Source: Pseudoxanthomonas winnipegensis
Lineage (GTDB): Bacteria; Pseudomonadota; Gammaproteobacteria; Xanthomonadales; Xanthomonadaceae
Assembly (NCBI RefSeq): GCF_004283755.1
Contig: NZ_SHMH01000007.1
Coordinates: 124,001-188,000 of the forward strand
Reading direction: 5' to 3'
DNA length: 64,000 nucleotides
Shown: piece after piece, positions 1-7,099 of the stretch
Layout of the letters: every line of letters starts with the position of its first letter
Numbering within the stretch: the stretch's first letter is position 1
Notes under the pieces: generated by a model
Database searches by the model: none
What the model was told of the DNA's origin: nothing
The model's input: the letters and a program-made list of their open reading frames with translations, nothing else
Program-made: the position numbers and the translations under genes

Positions 1-1140
1 GTCAAGAGCCTGCCGCCGGAGCAGTGGAAGGCCTACCTGCGCTGGCGCGTGGGCGATGCCATGGCGCCGTACCTGGCCAAGTCCTGGCGCGATGCGTCCT
101 ACAACTTCCGCGGCCGCGTGCTGGAAGGAAAGACCCAGCCCGACGAGCGCTGGGTGTCGGTCCTGGAGGCGATCAACACCGCCGCCGGCCCGATGCTGGG
201 CCGCGAATACACCGCGCGCTACCTGCCGCAGACCACCCGCGAGCAGGCCGATGCCATCGCCAAGGGCGCGCGCGACGCGCTGGATCGCGCCCTGGACCGC
301 AACGCCTGGATGAGCCCGCAGGCCAAGACCGAGGCCAAGGCCAAGCTGGCCAAGCTGGATATCGAGATCGGCGCGCCCAAGCGCGATCTGGACTACACCG
401 TGCAGCCGATGGGCCGCGGCAGCTTCGGCGGCAACATGCTCATCGCCAGCACCTGGCGCCACCGCGAGGAGATGAAGCGCATCGGTCGCGGCAACGCCGA
501 GCGCCGCTGGAACGTGCTGCCGCAGCAGCCGGCGCTGGCCTACGACCTGGCTCAGAACCGCCTGATCGTCACCGCCGCGGTGCTGCAGCCGCCGGTGTTC
601 GACGCCAAGCGCGATGTGTCGGCGCTGTACGGCGCGTTCGGTTCGCTGGTCGGGCACGAGATGACCCGCGGCTTCGACGCCAAGGGCCGCATGATCGACG
701 CCAGCGGCCAGCTGCGCGACTGGTGGACTCCGGCCGATGTGACCGCCTGGACTGCCCTGGGCGCGCGGGTGACCAGCCAGTACAACGGCTATGCCTACCC
801 GGGCCTGACCGCCACCAAGGTCAACGGCACGCTGACCCGAGACGAAGACCTGGCCGACCTGTCCGGCGTGGAGCTGGCCTGGGACGCCTTCAGCGCCGCC
901 CAGCCGGCCGCCAACCCGGGCGCCAAGCAGACCTTCTTCCGCAGCTGGTCGCAGCTGTGGGCCCAGCAGGTCGCCCCGCAGGAAGCCACGCTGCGCCAGG
1001 CCAGCGACACCCATGCCCCCGGCCCCGTGCGCAGCGATGCCACGCTGCAGAACCAGCCGGAGTTCGGTGCGACCTTCGAGTGCAAGGCGGGCAATCCGAT
1101 GGTGCGCCCGGCGGCCGAGCAGATCGGCATCTGGCGCTGA
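1..1140 (+). CDS. M13 family peptidase-like protein, 5'-truncated by window edge; probable pseudoenzyme
   Basis: The reading frame is open from base 1 (VKSLPPEQWKAYLRWRVGDA), so the start lies upstream of the window. The residues match the C-terminal two thirds of neprilysin/PepO-type M13 zinc peptidases: LQPPVFD, GAFGSLVGHEMTRGFD, and EDLADLSG, which corresponds to the ENxAD-type motif. In active family members the zinc site is HExxH plus that downstream Glu. Here the second His is Arg (cgc at 667-669, giving HEMTR), and the substrate-binding NAYY region reads ALAYD. First His, catalytic Glu and third-ligand Glu are kept. The protein is therefore probably exported like its relatives but catalytically dead or altered. 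Family assignment is firm; loss of activity is inference. Confidence 0.88.
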   Translation, partial: VKSLPPEQWKAYLRWRVGDAMAPYLAKSWRDASYNFRGRVLEGKTQPDERWVSVLEAINTAAGPMLGREYTARYLPQTTREQADAIAKGARDALDRALDRNAWMSPQAKTEAKAKLAKLDIEIGAPKRDLDYTVQPMGRGSFGGNMLIASTWRHREEMKRIGRGNAERRWNVLPQQPALAYDLAQNRLIVTAAVLQPPVFDAKRDVSALYGAFGSLVGHEMTRGFDAKGRMIDASGQLRDWWTPADVTAWTALGARVTSQYNGYAYPGLTATKVNGTLTRDEDLADLSGVELAWDAFSAAQPAANPGAKQTFFRSWSQLWAQQVAPQEATLRQASDTHAPGPVRSDATLQNQPEFGATFECKAGNPMVRPAAEQIGIWR

Positions 1141-1163
1141 GCGGCTTCGCTTCCTGAGCAATG

Positions 1164-1197
1164 AAAAACGCGGCCCTCGGGCCGCGTTTTTCTTTTG
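1164..1197. terminator. bidirectional Rho-independent terminator
   Basis: GC-rich stem gcggccc/gggccgc flanked by A5 on the left and T5 on the right, lying between two convergent genes. The A and T runs make it usable from both strands, ending the M13 gene and the rhomboid gene. Confidence 0.85.
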
Positions 1198-1212
1198 CAT
1201 CTACGCCTGGCG

Positions 1213-1878
1213 CTATCGCACCACGCGGAAGCGCGAGTTGCCGCCGCGCCCACCGCCGCGCTTGAACGGCGGCTGCCCGCGCCAGTAGCGGATCAGCAGC
1301 CAGCCGAACAGCATGCCGCCCAGGTGCACGAAATGCGCCACGCCCGGCTGGCGCCCGGTGTAGGCGAAGAACAGCTCCGCGGCACCGTAGATGATCACCA
1401 GCGTGCGCGCCTTGATCTCCATCGGGATGGGAAACACGATCATGCGCTGGTTGGGGAACAGCATCCCGTAGCCCAGCAGCAGCGCGAAGACCGCGCCCGA
1501 TGCGCCCAGCACCGGCACCGGCGGCTGGCCCTGCATCAGCAGCAGCGTGCCGACGATCACCTGCAGCACGTTGGCGCCGACCAGGCTGACCAGGTAGTAG
1601 GTGTAGAAGCGCTTCTGCCCCCACACCATCTCCAGCGCCGAGCCGAACATCCACAGCGCCAGCATGTTGAAGAACAGATGCGGCAGCCCGGCATGCATGA
1701 AGCCGGCGGTGACCAGCTGCCAGGGCATGAAGCCGGCCCCGTCGTAGAACTGGCCCGCCCCGATCGGCCACAGCAGCAGCCGCGCGGTGAGCGCATCGGG
1801 CATCACCATCTGCAGCAGGAACATCGCCACATTGGCGATCAGAAGCGCCTGGGTCGCAGGCTGCAGTCGCGGAAACAT
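1213..1878 (-). CDS. rhomboid family intramembrane serine protease
   Basis: A 221-residue polytopic membrane protein. Rhomboids cleave transmembrane segments inside the lipid bilayer with a Ser-His dyad. Visible signature: HLFFNML (H67 and N71, equivalent to the oxyanion-side residues of GlpG), GASGAVFALL with the nucleophile S127, and AHFVHLGGM with the catalytic H185. Six hydrophobic segments are apparent, the basic six-helix rhomboid core, and a short Arg/Gly-rich cytosolic tail ends the protein (FKRGGGRGGNSRFRVVR). The start at MFPRLQP is chosen because the longer open frame upstream is low-complexity Arg/Pro shadow sequence. It stands alone, convergent with the M13 gene. Confidence 0.93.
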   Translation of the reverse strand: MFPRLQPATQALLIANVAMFLLQMVMPDALTARLLLWPIGAGQFYDGAGFMPWQLVTAGFMHAGLPHLFFNMLALWMFGSALEMVWGQKRFYTYYLVSLVGANVLQVIVGTLLLMQGQPPVPVLGASGAVFALLLGYGMLFPNQRMIVFPIPMEIKARTLVIIYGAAELFFAYTGRQPGVAHFVHLGGMLFGWLLIRYWRGQPPFKRGGGRGGNSRFRVVR

Positions 1879-2074
1879 CGAAGGCCTCGAAGCGGGAGTG
1901 GGAAGCGGGACGCATGATACGCGCGGCCGGCTGAGCGCTCGCGCAAGCCTGTGGGGTGCCAGGGCCGGGCCGGACCGTCGTTTGGGCATGCGTCGCGCCG
2001 ACGGTGGCGCCCTTCGCGACAGCGGCTCGAGACGCGCGGTGTGTCCTCTGCACGCGAGGGCCAGCCCCGCGTAA

Positions 2075-2104
2075 GACGAGGTCAGCCAGGACGAGGTCAG
2101 CCAG
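2075..2104. repeat. 15-bp tandem duplication
   Basis: The 15-mer gacgaggtcagccag occurs twice head to tail between the rhomboid gene and the ATL gene. No function is evident; the rest of this 265-bp gap shows nothing recognisable. Confidence 0.8.
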
Positions 2105-2143
2105 TACTGCCGGGTGGCCGGGAAGAAGGCGCGGCGCCTGGAC

Positions 2144-2491
2144 TCAGCCGATGCCCCAGATCTGCTCGTCCACGCTGGCCGCGGCCTGCTGGCCGACCAC
2201 CTTGCCCTTGACCACGCGCACGCCTTCGGCGCGCAGCCGTTGGCTCTGCTCGCGCCAGCCGCGGCTGCCTTCCTCGAAGGCGATGGAGCCGTCCGAGCGC
2301 AGGATGCGATGCCAGGGCAGGTCCGGCGCGCCGTGCTTGCGCAGCACCTGCGCGACCAGCCGCGCCCGGCCCGGCAGCCCGGCCCGCCGCGCGATCTCGC
2401 CGTAGCCCGCCACCTGGCCTGCCGGCACGGCGCGGATGGCCTGGAGGATGGCCGTGGCGCGCGCTTCGGGGGTGGAGAGGTCGGGGGGCAT
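2144..2491 (-). CDS. alkyltransferase-like protein (ATL, YbaZ/Atl1 type)
   Basis: A 115-residue protein of the MGMT C-terminal domain fold. O6-alkylguanine transferases carry PCHR with the acceptor Cys; here the motif is PWHR (W60), the mark of ATL proteins, which bind and flip O6-alkylguanine without repairing it and hand the lesion to nucleotide excision repair (established for Atl1 and E. coli YbaZ). Flanking residues VAGYGEIARRAGLPGRAR fit the helix-turn-helix and arginine finger of the family. The start MPPDLSTPEAR is preferred; an upstream in-frame Met would add a non-conserved tail. Cytoplasmic, acts on DNA. Confidence 0.9.
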   Translation of the reverse strand: MPPDLSTPEARATAILQAIRAVPAGQVAGYGEIARRAGLPGRARLVAQVLRKHGAPDLPWHRILRSDGSIAFEEGSRGWREQSQRLRAEGVRVVKGKVVGQQAAASVDEQIWGIG

Positions 2492-2541
2492 GGGCTGGAG
2501 TTTAGCCCTGTCGTGCTTGGGCGCTTGTGCTGTTCCCTCTT

Positions 2542-2890
2542 GGAGCAAAAGCTTTCGCGCCTACGGGCGCGAGCTACTTTTGTCTTGTCAAAAGTAGCCA
2601 AAACCGCTTCTCGCCGGGACGCGAGCCGCCGCTGCGCGGCGGTCCCCTGCGCTTCTCGGAAGACGGGGCACGTCGCCCAAACTCGCTTCGCTCAAACAGG
2701 GCGACTCTTCGGCCCCGTCTTCCTGCGATGCTCGGCTCGCTTTACGGCTCAGACAGGTAAAACAACAGCAACAACAACGGCCAGAGCAACAGCAAACAGC
2801 AAACAGCAAACAGCAAACAGCAACTGTAGAGCCGAAGCAGAACCCTCAGATCGTCATTCCCGCGAACGCGGGAATCCAGGGACTTTGCTT
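2542..2890 (+). repeat. dispersed repeat family 1, copy 1
   Basis: Nearly identical over its first ~220 bp to 12074-12453, same orientation. It is packed with hairpins (cgcgcctacgggcgcg; ctacttttgtcttgtcaaaagtag; ccgccgctgcgcggcgg), continues into a CAACAG/CAAACAG-rich simple-sequence stretch (about 2760-2826), and ends in the palindrome attcccgcgaacgcgggaat (2856-2875) that resembles the ATTCCC...GGGAAT repeats (dRS3-like) found in other proteobacteria. Frames crossing it are not genes. It fills most of the 520-bp gap between the ATL gene and pit. Confidence 0.85.
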
Positions 2891-2955
2891 TTGCCTTCGC
2901 TACCGCTCTTAAGCACCGTCAAGCGCGTGGAAGGTACAAGGCCGTTGTCCTCGCT

Positions 2956-2985
2956 CAAACAAAAACGGGAAGCCCCAAGGCTTCC
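2956..2985 (-). terminator. Rho-independent terminator of the DUF47-pit operon
   Basis: On the minus strand ggaagcc-ttgg-ggcttcc is followed by cgtttttgttt, 28 bp past the pit stop codon. Confidence 0.8.
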
Positions 2986-3012
2986 AGTTCCAATCACAAG
3001 CGGCCAACAGGC

Positions 3013-4137
3013 TTACGCCCACCCCACCCGCTGCAACCCCCACAGCAACCCATAGGCGATCGCCCCGGCGGCCGGGATGGTCAGGATCCAGGCCCACACG
3101 ATGCGCTCGATCACACCGATCTTCAGCGCCTTCGGATTCTTGGCGAAGCCCACGCCCATGATCGCGGTGGAGATGCTGTGCGTGGTCGACACCGGCATGC
3201 CGAAATGCGCCGCCACGGTGAGGATCGTGGCCGAGCTGGTCTCGGCCGCGAAGCCGTGGATCGGGTGCAGCTTGACCATCTTGTGGCCGAGGGTCTTGAT
3301 GATCTTCCAGCCGCCCGAGGCCGTGCCGGCGGCCATCACCACCGCACAGGTCAACACGATCCACAGCGCCACATCGGCGCTGCCGGCGCCCGCCTGCGGA
3401 TGCAGGAAGGCCAGCCACGGCGGCAGATCGTCCAGCGCGCCGGTCTGCTGGGCGCCCATCAGGGTCAGGGCGATGATGCCCATGGTCTTCTGCGCGTCGT
3501 TGTGGCCGTGCGCATAGCCCATGTAGGCGGCCGAGGCGATCTGCGCCTTGCCGAAGAACGCATTGACCCAGCGCGGGCGCGCCAGGCGGCGCAGCGTGCC
3601 ACCGGCGCGCGCCATGCCGGCGATGATCGCCCACAGCAGCAGCATCACCAGCACGCCCAGCACGAAGCCGGCGATCGGCGAGGTCACCATCGGCACGAAC
3701 ACCTTCCACAGCAGGCCCTTGTTCTTGACCCAGGTGCCGGCACTCTCCGACCAGATCAGCGCGTCCCAGTTGTTGTGCGCGGCGGCCAGGGCCGCGCCGC
3801 ACAGGCCGCCGATCAGCGCGTGCGAGGACGAGGACGGCAGGCCCTTCCACCAGGTGATCAGGTTCCAGACGATGCCGCCCAGCAGCGCGCACAGGATCAC
3901 CTGCGAGGACGCGGCGACTACGTTGGTGTCGATCAGGCCGGTGGCGATGGTGGCCGCCACCGCGGTGCCGGTCAGCGCGCCGATCAGGTTGGTCACCGCC
4001 GCCAGGGCCACGGCCCAGCCCGGGGCCAGCACCTTGGTGGAGACCACCGTGGCGATGGAGTTGGCCGTGTCGTGGAAGCCGTTGATGAACTCGAAGATCA
4101 GCGCGGCCAGGATCACCACCAGCACCAGGGTCAGCAT
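3013..4137 (-). CDS. PiT family inorganic phosphate transporter
   Basis: A 374-residue polytopic inner-membrane protein of the PiT (Pit/PHO-4) family, low-affinity cation- or proton-coupled phosphate uptake, often as metal-phosphate. Family signatures are the two inverted-repeat motifs: GFHDTANSIATVVSTK near the N-terminus and TSSATILTVAAHFGMPVSTTHS near the C-terminus; AHGHNDAQKTMG sits in the middle. Start is ATG with a hydrophobic first helix (MLTLVLVVILAALIFEFING). It lies 108 bp downstream of the DUF47 gene on the same strand, the usual pairing for this transporter type, and they probably form one transcript ending at the hairpin at 2956-2985. Confidence 0.95.
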   Translation of the reverse strand: MLTLVLVVILAALIFEFINGFHDTANSIATVVSTKVLAPGWAVALAAVTNLIGALTGTAVAATIATGLIDTNVVAASSQVILCALLGGIVWNLITWWKGLPSSSSHALIGGLCGAALAAAHNNWDALIWSESAGTWVKNKGLLWKVFVPMVTSPIAGFVLGVLVMLLLWAIIAGMARAGGTLRRLARPRWVNAFFGKAQIASAAYMGYAHGHNDAQKTMGIIALTLMGAQQTGALDDLPPWLAFLHPQAGAGSADVALWIVLTCAVVMAAGTASGGWKIIKTLGHKMVKLHPIHGFAAETSSATILTVAAHFGMPVSTTHSISTAIMGVGFAKNPKALKIGVIERIVWAWILTIPAAGAIAYGLLWGLQRVGWA

Positions 4138-4245
4138 GGCGCGCGCTCCCCTGCCGGGGCACGCAATGGGCGATGCAGGCGCAAGCGGGCGAGGCCGGCG
4201 TGCGAAGTCCCGGAGCCGGGCGGCATGGCGTTCGAGCGCATGGGA

Positions 4246-4872
4246 TCAGGAGTTCTTCAGCACGATCTGATAGACCACCGCGCCGGCTTCCTGGCAGCGG
4301 TCGATGGCCTTCTCCAGGATCTCGAAGAACTCCTTGAGCAGGAACATCTGCAGGTAGTCCAGGCGGCCCGAGTAAATGTCCCGGTACAGTTCCAGCATCA
4401 GCCGGTCGGCCTCGTTCTCCAGCGCGCGCAGCTTCTCGTACAGCGCCGTGGTGCGATCCAGGTTCATCTTGGGCAGCACGTCGACCATGTCCTTCACCAC
4501 GCCGGCGGCCTGCTCGAGCATGGCCGCGCGCGGGGCGAAATCGATCTGCTCCAGGTGCTTGATCGCCAGCGAATAGCGGTCGGCGAACTTCTCCACCTGC
4601 TTGGGGATCTTGTGCAGCGCCGAGCCGAGCGCCTCGATGTCCTCGCGCTCGATCGGGGTGATGAAGCTGTCCACCAGCGCCTGACCGATCTTGTCCGAGG
4701 CCGCGCGCTCGCGCTGGCGGGCGAGCTTGAAGGCGTTGAGCGCCGGCTGGCGGTCGCTGCTCTTCATCATCGCGTGCAGCGCCTGGGTGCTTTCGTGGGC
4801 CGCGTCGGCCGCCTCGTCGAGCAGGGTATAGAACTGCTGGCCGGAACCGAAAATCGTCTGCAGGGAAAACAT
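4246..4872 (-). CDS. DUF47 family protein (PhoU-like, Pit accessory)
   Basis: A 208-residue, all-helical soluble protein (MFSLQTIFGSGQQFYTLLDE..) of the DUF47/TIGR00153 family. These resemble PhoU in fold and are almost always encoded next to a PiT transporter, as here; the presumed role is to control phosphate flux through Pit, though the biochemistry is thinly established. Conserved-looking stretches include FITPIEREDIEAL, HKIPKQVEKFADRY and ENEADRLM..LYRDI, which carry the E/D-rich metal-binding character of PhoU-like bundles. No signal peptide, so cytoplasmic. It is the first gene of the two-gene unit. Confidence 0.92.
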   Translation of the reverse strand: MFSLQTIFGSGQQFYTLLDEAADAAHESTQALHAMMKSSDRQPALNAFKLARQRERAASDKIGQALVDSFITPIEREDIEALGSALHKIPKQVEKFADRYSLAIKHLEQIDFAPRAAMLEQAAGVVKDMVDVLPKMNLDRTTALYEKLRALENEADRLMLELYRDIYSGRLDYLQMFLLKEFFEILEKAIDRCQEAGAVVYQIVLKNS

Positions 4873-5146
4873 GCGTCGCTCGCACCCACCGTCGCGGGAG
4901 GGACGGCCATCAGGGCGCGATTATGACAATTTCGTTTCGGCCGGGCAGCAACAAGCTTGTCAGCTGGGCGCAAGTCCTTGATCCGATTGCCTTACCGTCG
5001 TTATTGGCACTCACGTCGGGTTTGCTAGACTGCGCCGGCGCCCTGTACGGGGCGCATCTTATGGACGACGACCCTTATCCCCCCGCCGCCCGCGCGGCCA
5101 TCCGCCGGACACGTTCCGCCCTGTCACCTGATGTGGAGGGCAAGCC

Positions 5147-6463
5147 GTGCTCGAGCTGCTGACCGTCCTGTTCCTGATCGCCCTCAACGCCTTCTTCGCC
5201 CTGTCGGAGATGGCGCTGATGACCTCGCGCAAGCTTCGCCTCAAGCAGCAGGCGATCGAAAGCCGCGGCGCGCGCGCGGCGCTGGCCCTGGCCGAGCATC
5301 CCGACAACCTGCTGTCCACCGTGCAGATCGGCATCAACCTGATCGGCATCCTGGGCGGCGTGTTCGGTGGCGATGCCATCGGCGCGATCATCGCCGGCTG
5401 GCTGGACGGCTGGTTCCCGGGCCTGGCGCAGTACAACGCCCGCATCGGCGTGGCCACCGCGGTCACCCTGATCACCGCCGGCTATGTGATCTTCGGTGAG
5501 CTGATCCCCAAGCGCCTGGCGCTGACCAACCCCGAGAAGATCGCCGCGGTCGTGGCCCTGCCGCTGACCGGGCTGCTGCGCATCTCCAAGCCGATCGTGG
5601 CCCTGCTCGGCGCGATCAACCGCGCCGTGCTGCGCCTGCTGGGCATCAAGGACGACGCGCGCCAGGCGGTCACCGAAGAGGAGATCCGCATGCTGGTGAG
5701 CGAGAGCCACGAGCAGGGCGTGATCGACGACGACGAACGCAACATGGTCAACCGCGTGCTGCGCCTGGGCGACCGCACCGCCGACAGCCTGATGACGCCG
5801 CGCAAGCGCATCGTCTGGCTGGACATCGCCGCGCCCTACGAGCAGAACCTGCAGACCATGCGGCAATCGCAGTACTCGCGCTTCCCGGTCTACCGCCACA
5901 ATGACCAGGACGTGGTCGGCGTGCTGGAGGTCAAGTCGCTGCTGGACCGCATCGCCGACCACTCGCCGGAGCTGTTCACCGACCTGCGCAAGGCGCTGTT
6001 CGTGTCCGAGTCCACGCATGCCATGAAGCTGCTGGAGATCCTGCGCGAGGAGCAGCAGTCCCTGGCGCTGGTGGTGGACGAGTACGGCGAGATCCAGGGC
6101 ATGGTGACCCTGAGCGACCTGATGAACGCGGTGGTCGGCCGCCACCACCAGATGGCCGAGAATCCCGATCCCAAGGCCCTGGTCACCACCCGCGACGATG
6201 GCTCGCTGCTGATCGACGGCTCGCTGTCCACCGACGACCTGCGCGAGCTGCTCGGCGGCGTGGCCCTGCCCGACGAGCAGGAAGAGGACTACTACACCGC
6301 CGCGGGCATGGTGATCGAGCACTTCGGCCGCATCCCGCACGTGGGCGAGCACTTCGAATGGGCCGGCTGGCGCATCGAGGTGGTGGACCTGGACGGCGCG
6401 CGCGTGGACAAGCTGCTGCTGCAGAAGCTGGACGACGCCGACGATGACGACATCGTCGGCTGA
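5147..6463 (+). CDS. HlyC/CorC family transporter (DUF21 - CBS pair - CorC_HlyC)
   Basis: A 438-residue integral membrane protein. Order: DUF21 transmembrane domain (about residues 1-180, including EMALMTSRKLRL and GELIPKRLALTNPEKIA), two CBS domains (about 205-335, MTPRKRIVWLDI..SQYSRFPVYRHN..VVGVLEVKSLL, then VDEYGEIQGMVTLSDLM), and a C-terminal CorC_HlyC domain (about 350-430, DGSLLIDGSLSTDDLRELL). Relatives (CorC, YtfL, MpfA) are linked to Mg2+ or Co2+ export and resistance; the older hemolysin name is not supported. The GTG start at 5147 is set by ggaggg seven bases upstream. The next gene overlaps its 3' end by 20 bp, indicating co-transcription and probably coupled translation. Confidence 0.93.
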   Translation: MLELLTVLFLIALNAFFALSEMALMTSRKLRLKQQAIESRGARAALALAEHPDNLLSTVQIGINLIGILGGVFGGDAIGAIIAGWLDGWFPGLAQYNARIGVATAVTLITAGYVIFGELIPKRLALTNPEKIAAVVALPLTGLLRISKPIVALLGAINRAVLRLLGIKDDARQAVTEEEIRMLVSESHEQGVIDDDERNMVNRVLRLGDRTADSLMTPRKRIVWLDIAAPYEQNLQTMRQSQYSRFPVYRHNDQDVVGVLEVKSLLDRIADHSPELFTDLRKALFVSESTHAMKLLEILREEQQSLALVVDEYGEIQGMVTLSDLMNAVVGRHHQMAENPDPKALVTTRDDGSLLIDGSLSTDDLRELLGGVALPDEQEEDYYTAAGMVIEHFGRIPHVGEHFEWAGWRIEVVDLDGARVDKLLLQKLDDADDDDIVG

Positions 6464-7073
6464 GTCGGGGGCCGCCACCACGCGCAGTCTGCTGGACGAG
6501 ATGGCCCGCGGCGATCCGAACGAACGCCTGCGCCTGGTGGACCTGCTGGCCGATCTCCAGCAGAGCGCCTTCGGCATGCTGTTGTTCATCGGCGTGCTGC
6601 CCTCCTTCATTCCCATCCCCGGCGTGGCCGGGGGCCTGAGCGGTCCGCTGGTGATGCTGGTCGGCGCGCAGCTGCTGCTATGCCTGCGCAAGCCGTGGCT
6701 GCCGCGCTTCATCGCCATCCGCGGCCCGATGCGGCACTCGGTGGTGCGCTTCCGCGACGCGCTGGCCAAGCCGCTGCGCTGGCTGGAGAAGGTCGTCCGC
6801 CCACGCTGGCCCGGCATGCTCGACAGCCGCCTGGCCAGTGCCTTCACCGGCCTGCTGCTGTTGCTGCTGGGCGTGCTGCTGGCGCTGCCGATCCCGTTCA
6901 CCAACTACCTGTTCGGCCTGCTCCTGCTGCTCTATGTCTTCGCCCTGCTCGAGCGCGACGGCATGCTGCTGCTGGCGGCCTGGATGCTGGGCGCGGTGGC
7001 GATCGCGGTGTTCGGCGTGGCCTCGGGCAATCTGGCGCACATGGTGATCCATCAGGTGCAGCGGCTGTTCTAG
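6444..7073 (+). CDS. ExoD family exopolysaccharide synthesis protein
   Basis: A 209-residue membrane protein of the ExoD family (pfam06055). Visible features: a charged cytosolic N-terminus, LLDEMARGDPNERLRLVDLL, then FGMLLFIGVLPSFIPIPGVAGG, a family hallmark with the GVLPSFIPIPG loop, and three further hydrophobic segments towards the C-terminus (LLLLLGVLLALPIPFTNY; LLLLYVFALLERDGMLLL; MLGAVAIAVFGVA). ExoD was first tied to exopolysaccharide production and alkali tolerance in Sinorhizobium; its molecular function is unknown. ATG start lies inside the end of the CorC-like gene. Confidence 0.9.
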   Translation: MTTSSAESGAATTRSLLDEMARGDPNERLRLVDLLADLQQSAFGMLLFIGVLPSFIPIPGVAGGLSGPLVMLVGAQLLLCLRKPWLPRFIAIRGPMRHSVVRFRDALAKPLRWLEKVVRPRWPGMLDSRLASAFTGLLLLLLGVLLALPIPFTNYLFGLLLLLYVFALLERDGMLLLAAWMLGAVAIAVFGVASGNLAHMVIHQVQRLF

Positions 7074-7099
7074 CCCCGCTGAGCGGGATCCCGGAACGC

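Noticed and set aside
5075..6904. Long minus-strand frame opposite the CorC-like gene
   Set aside because: Antisense shadow with Gln/His/Ala bias; the plus-strand frame has CBS and DUF21 domains.
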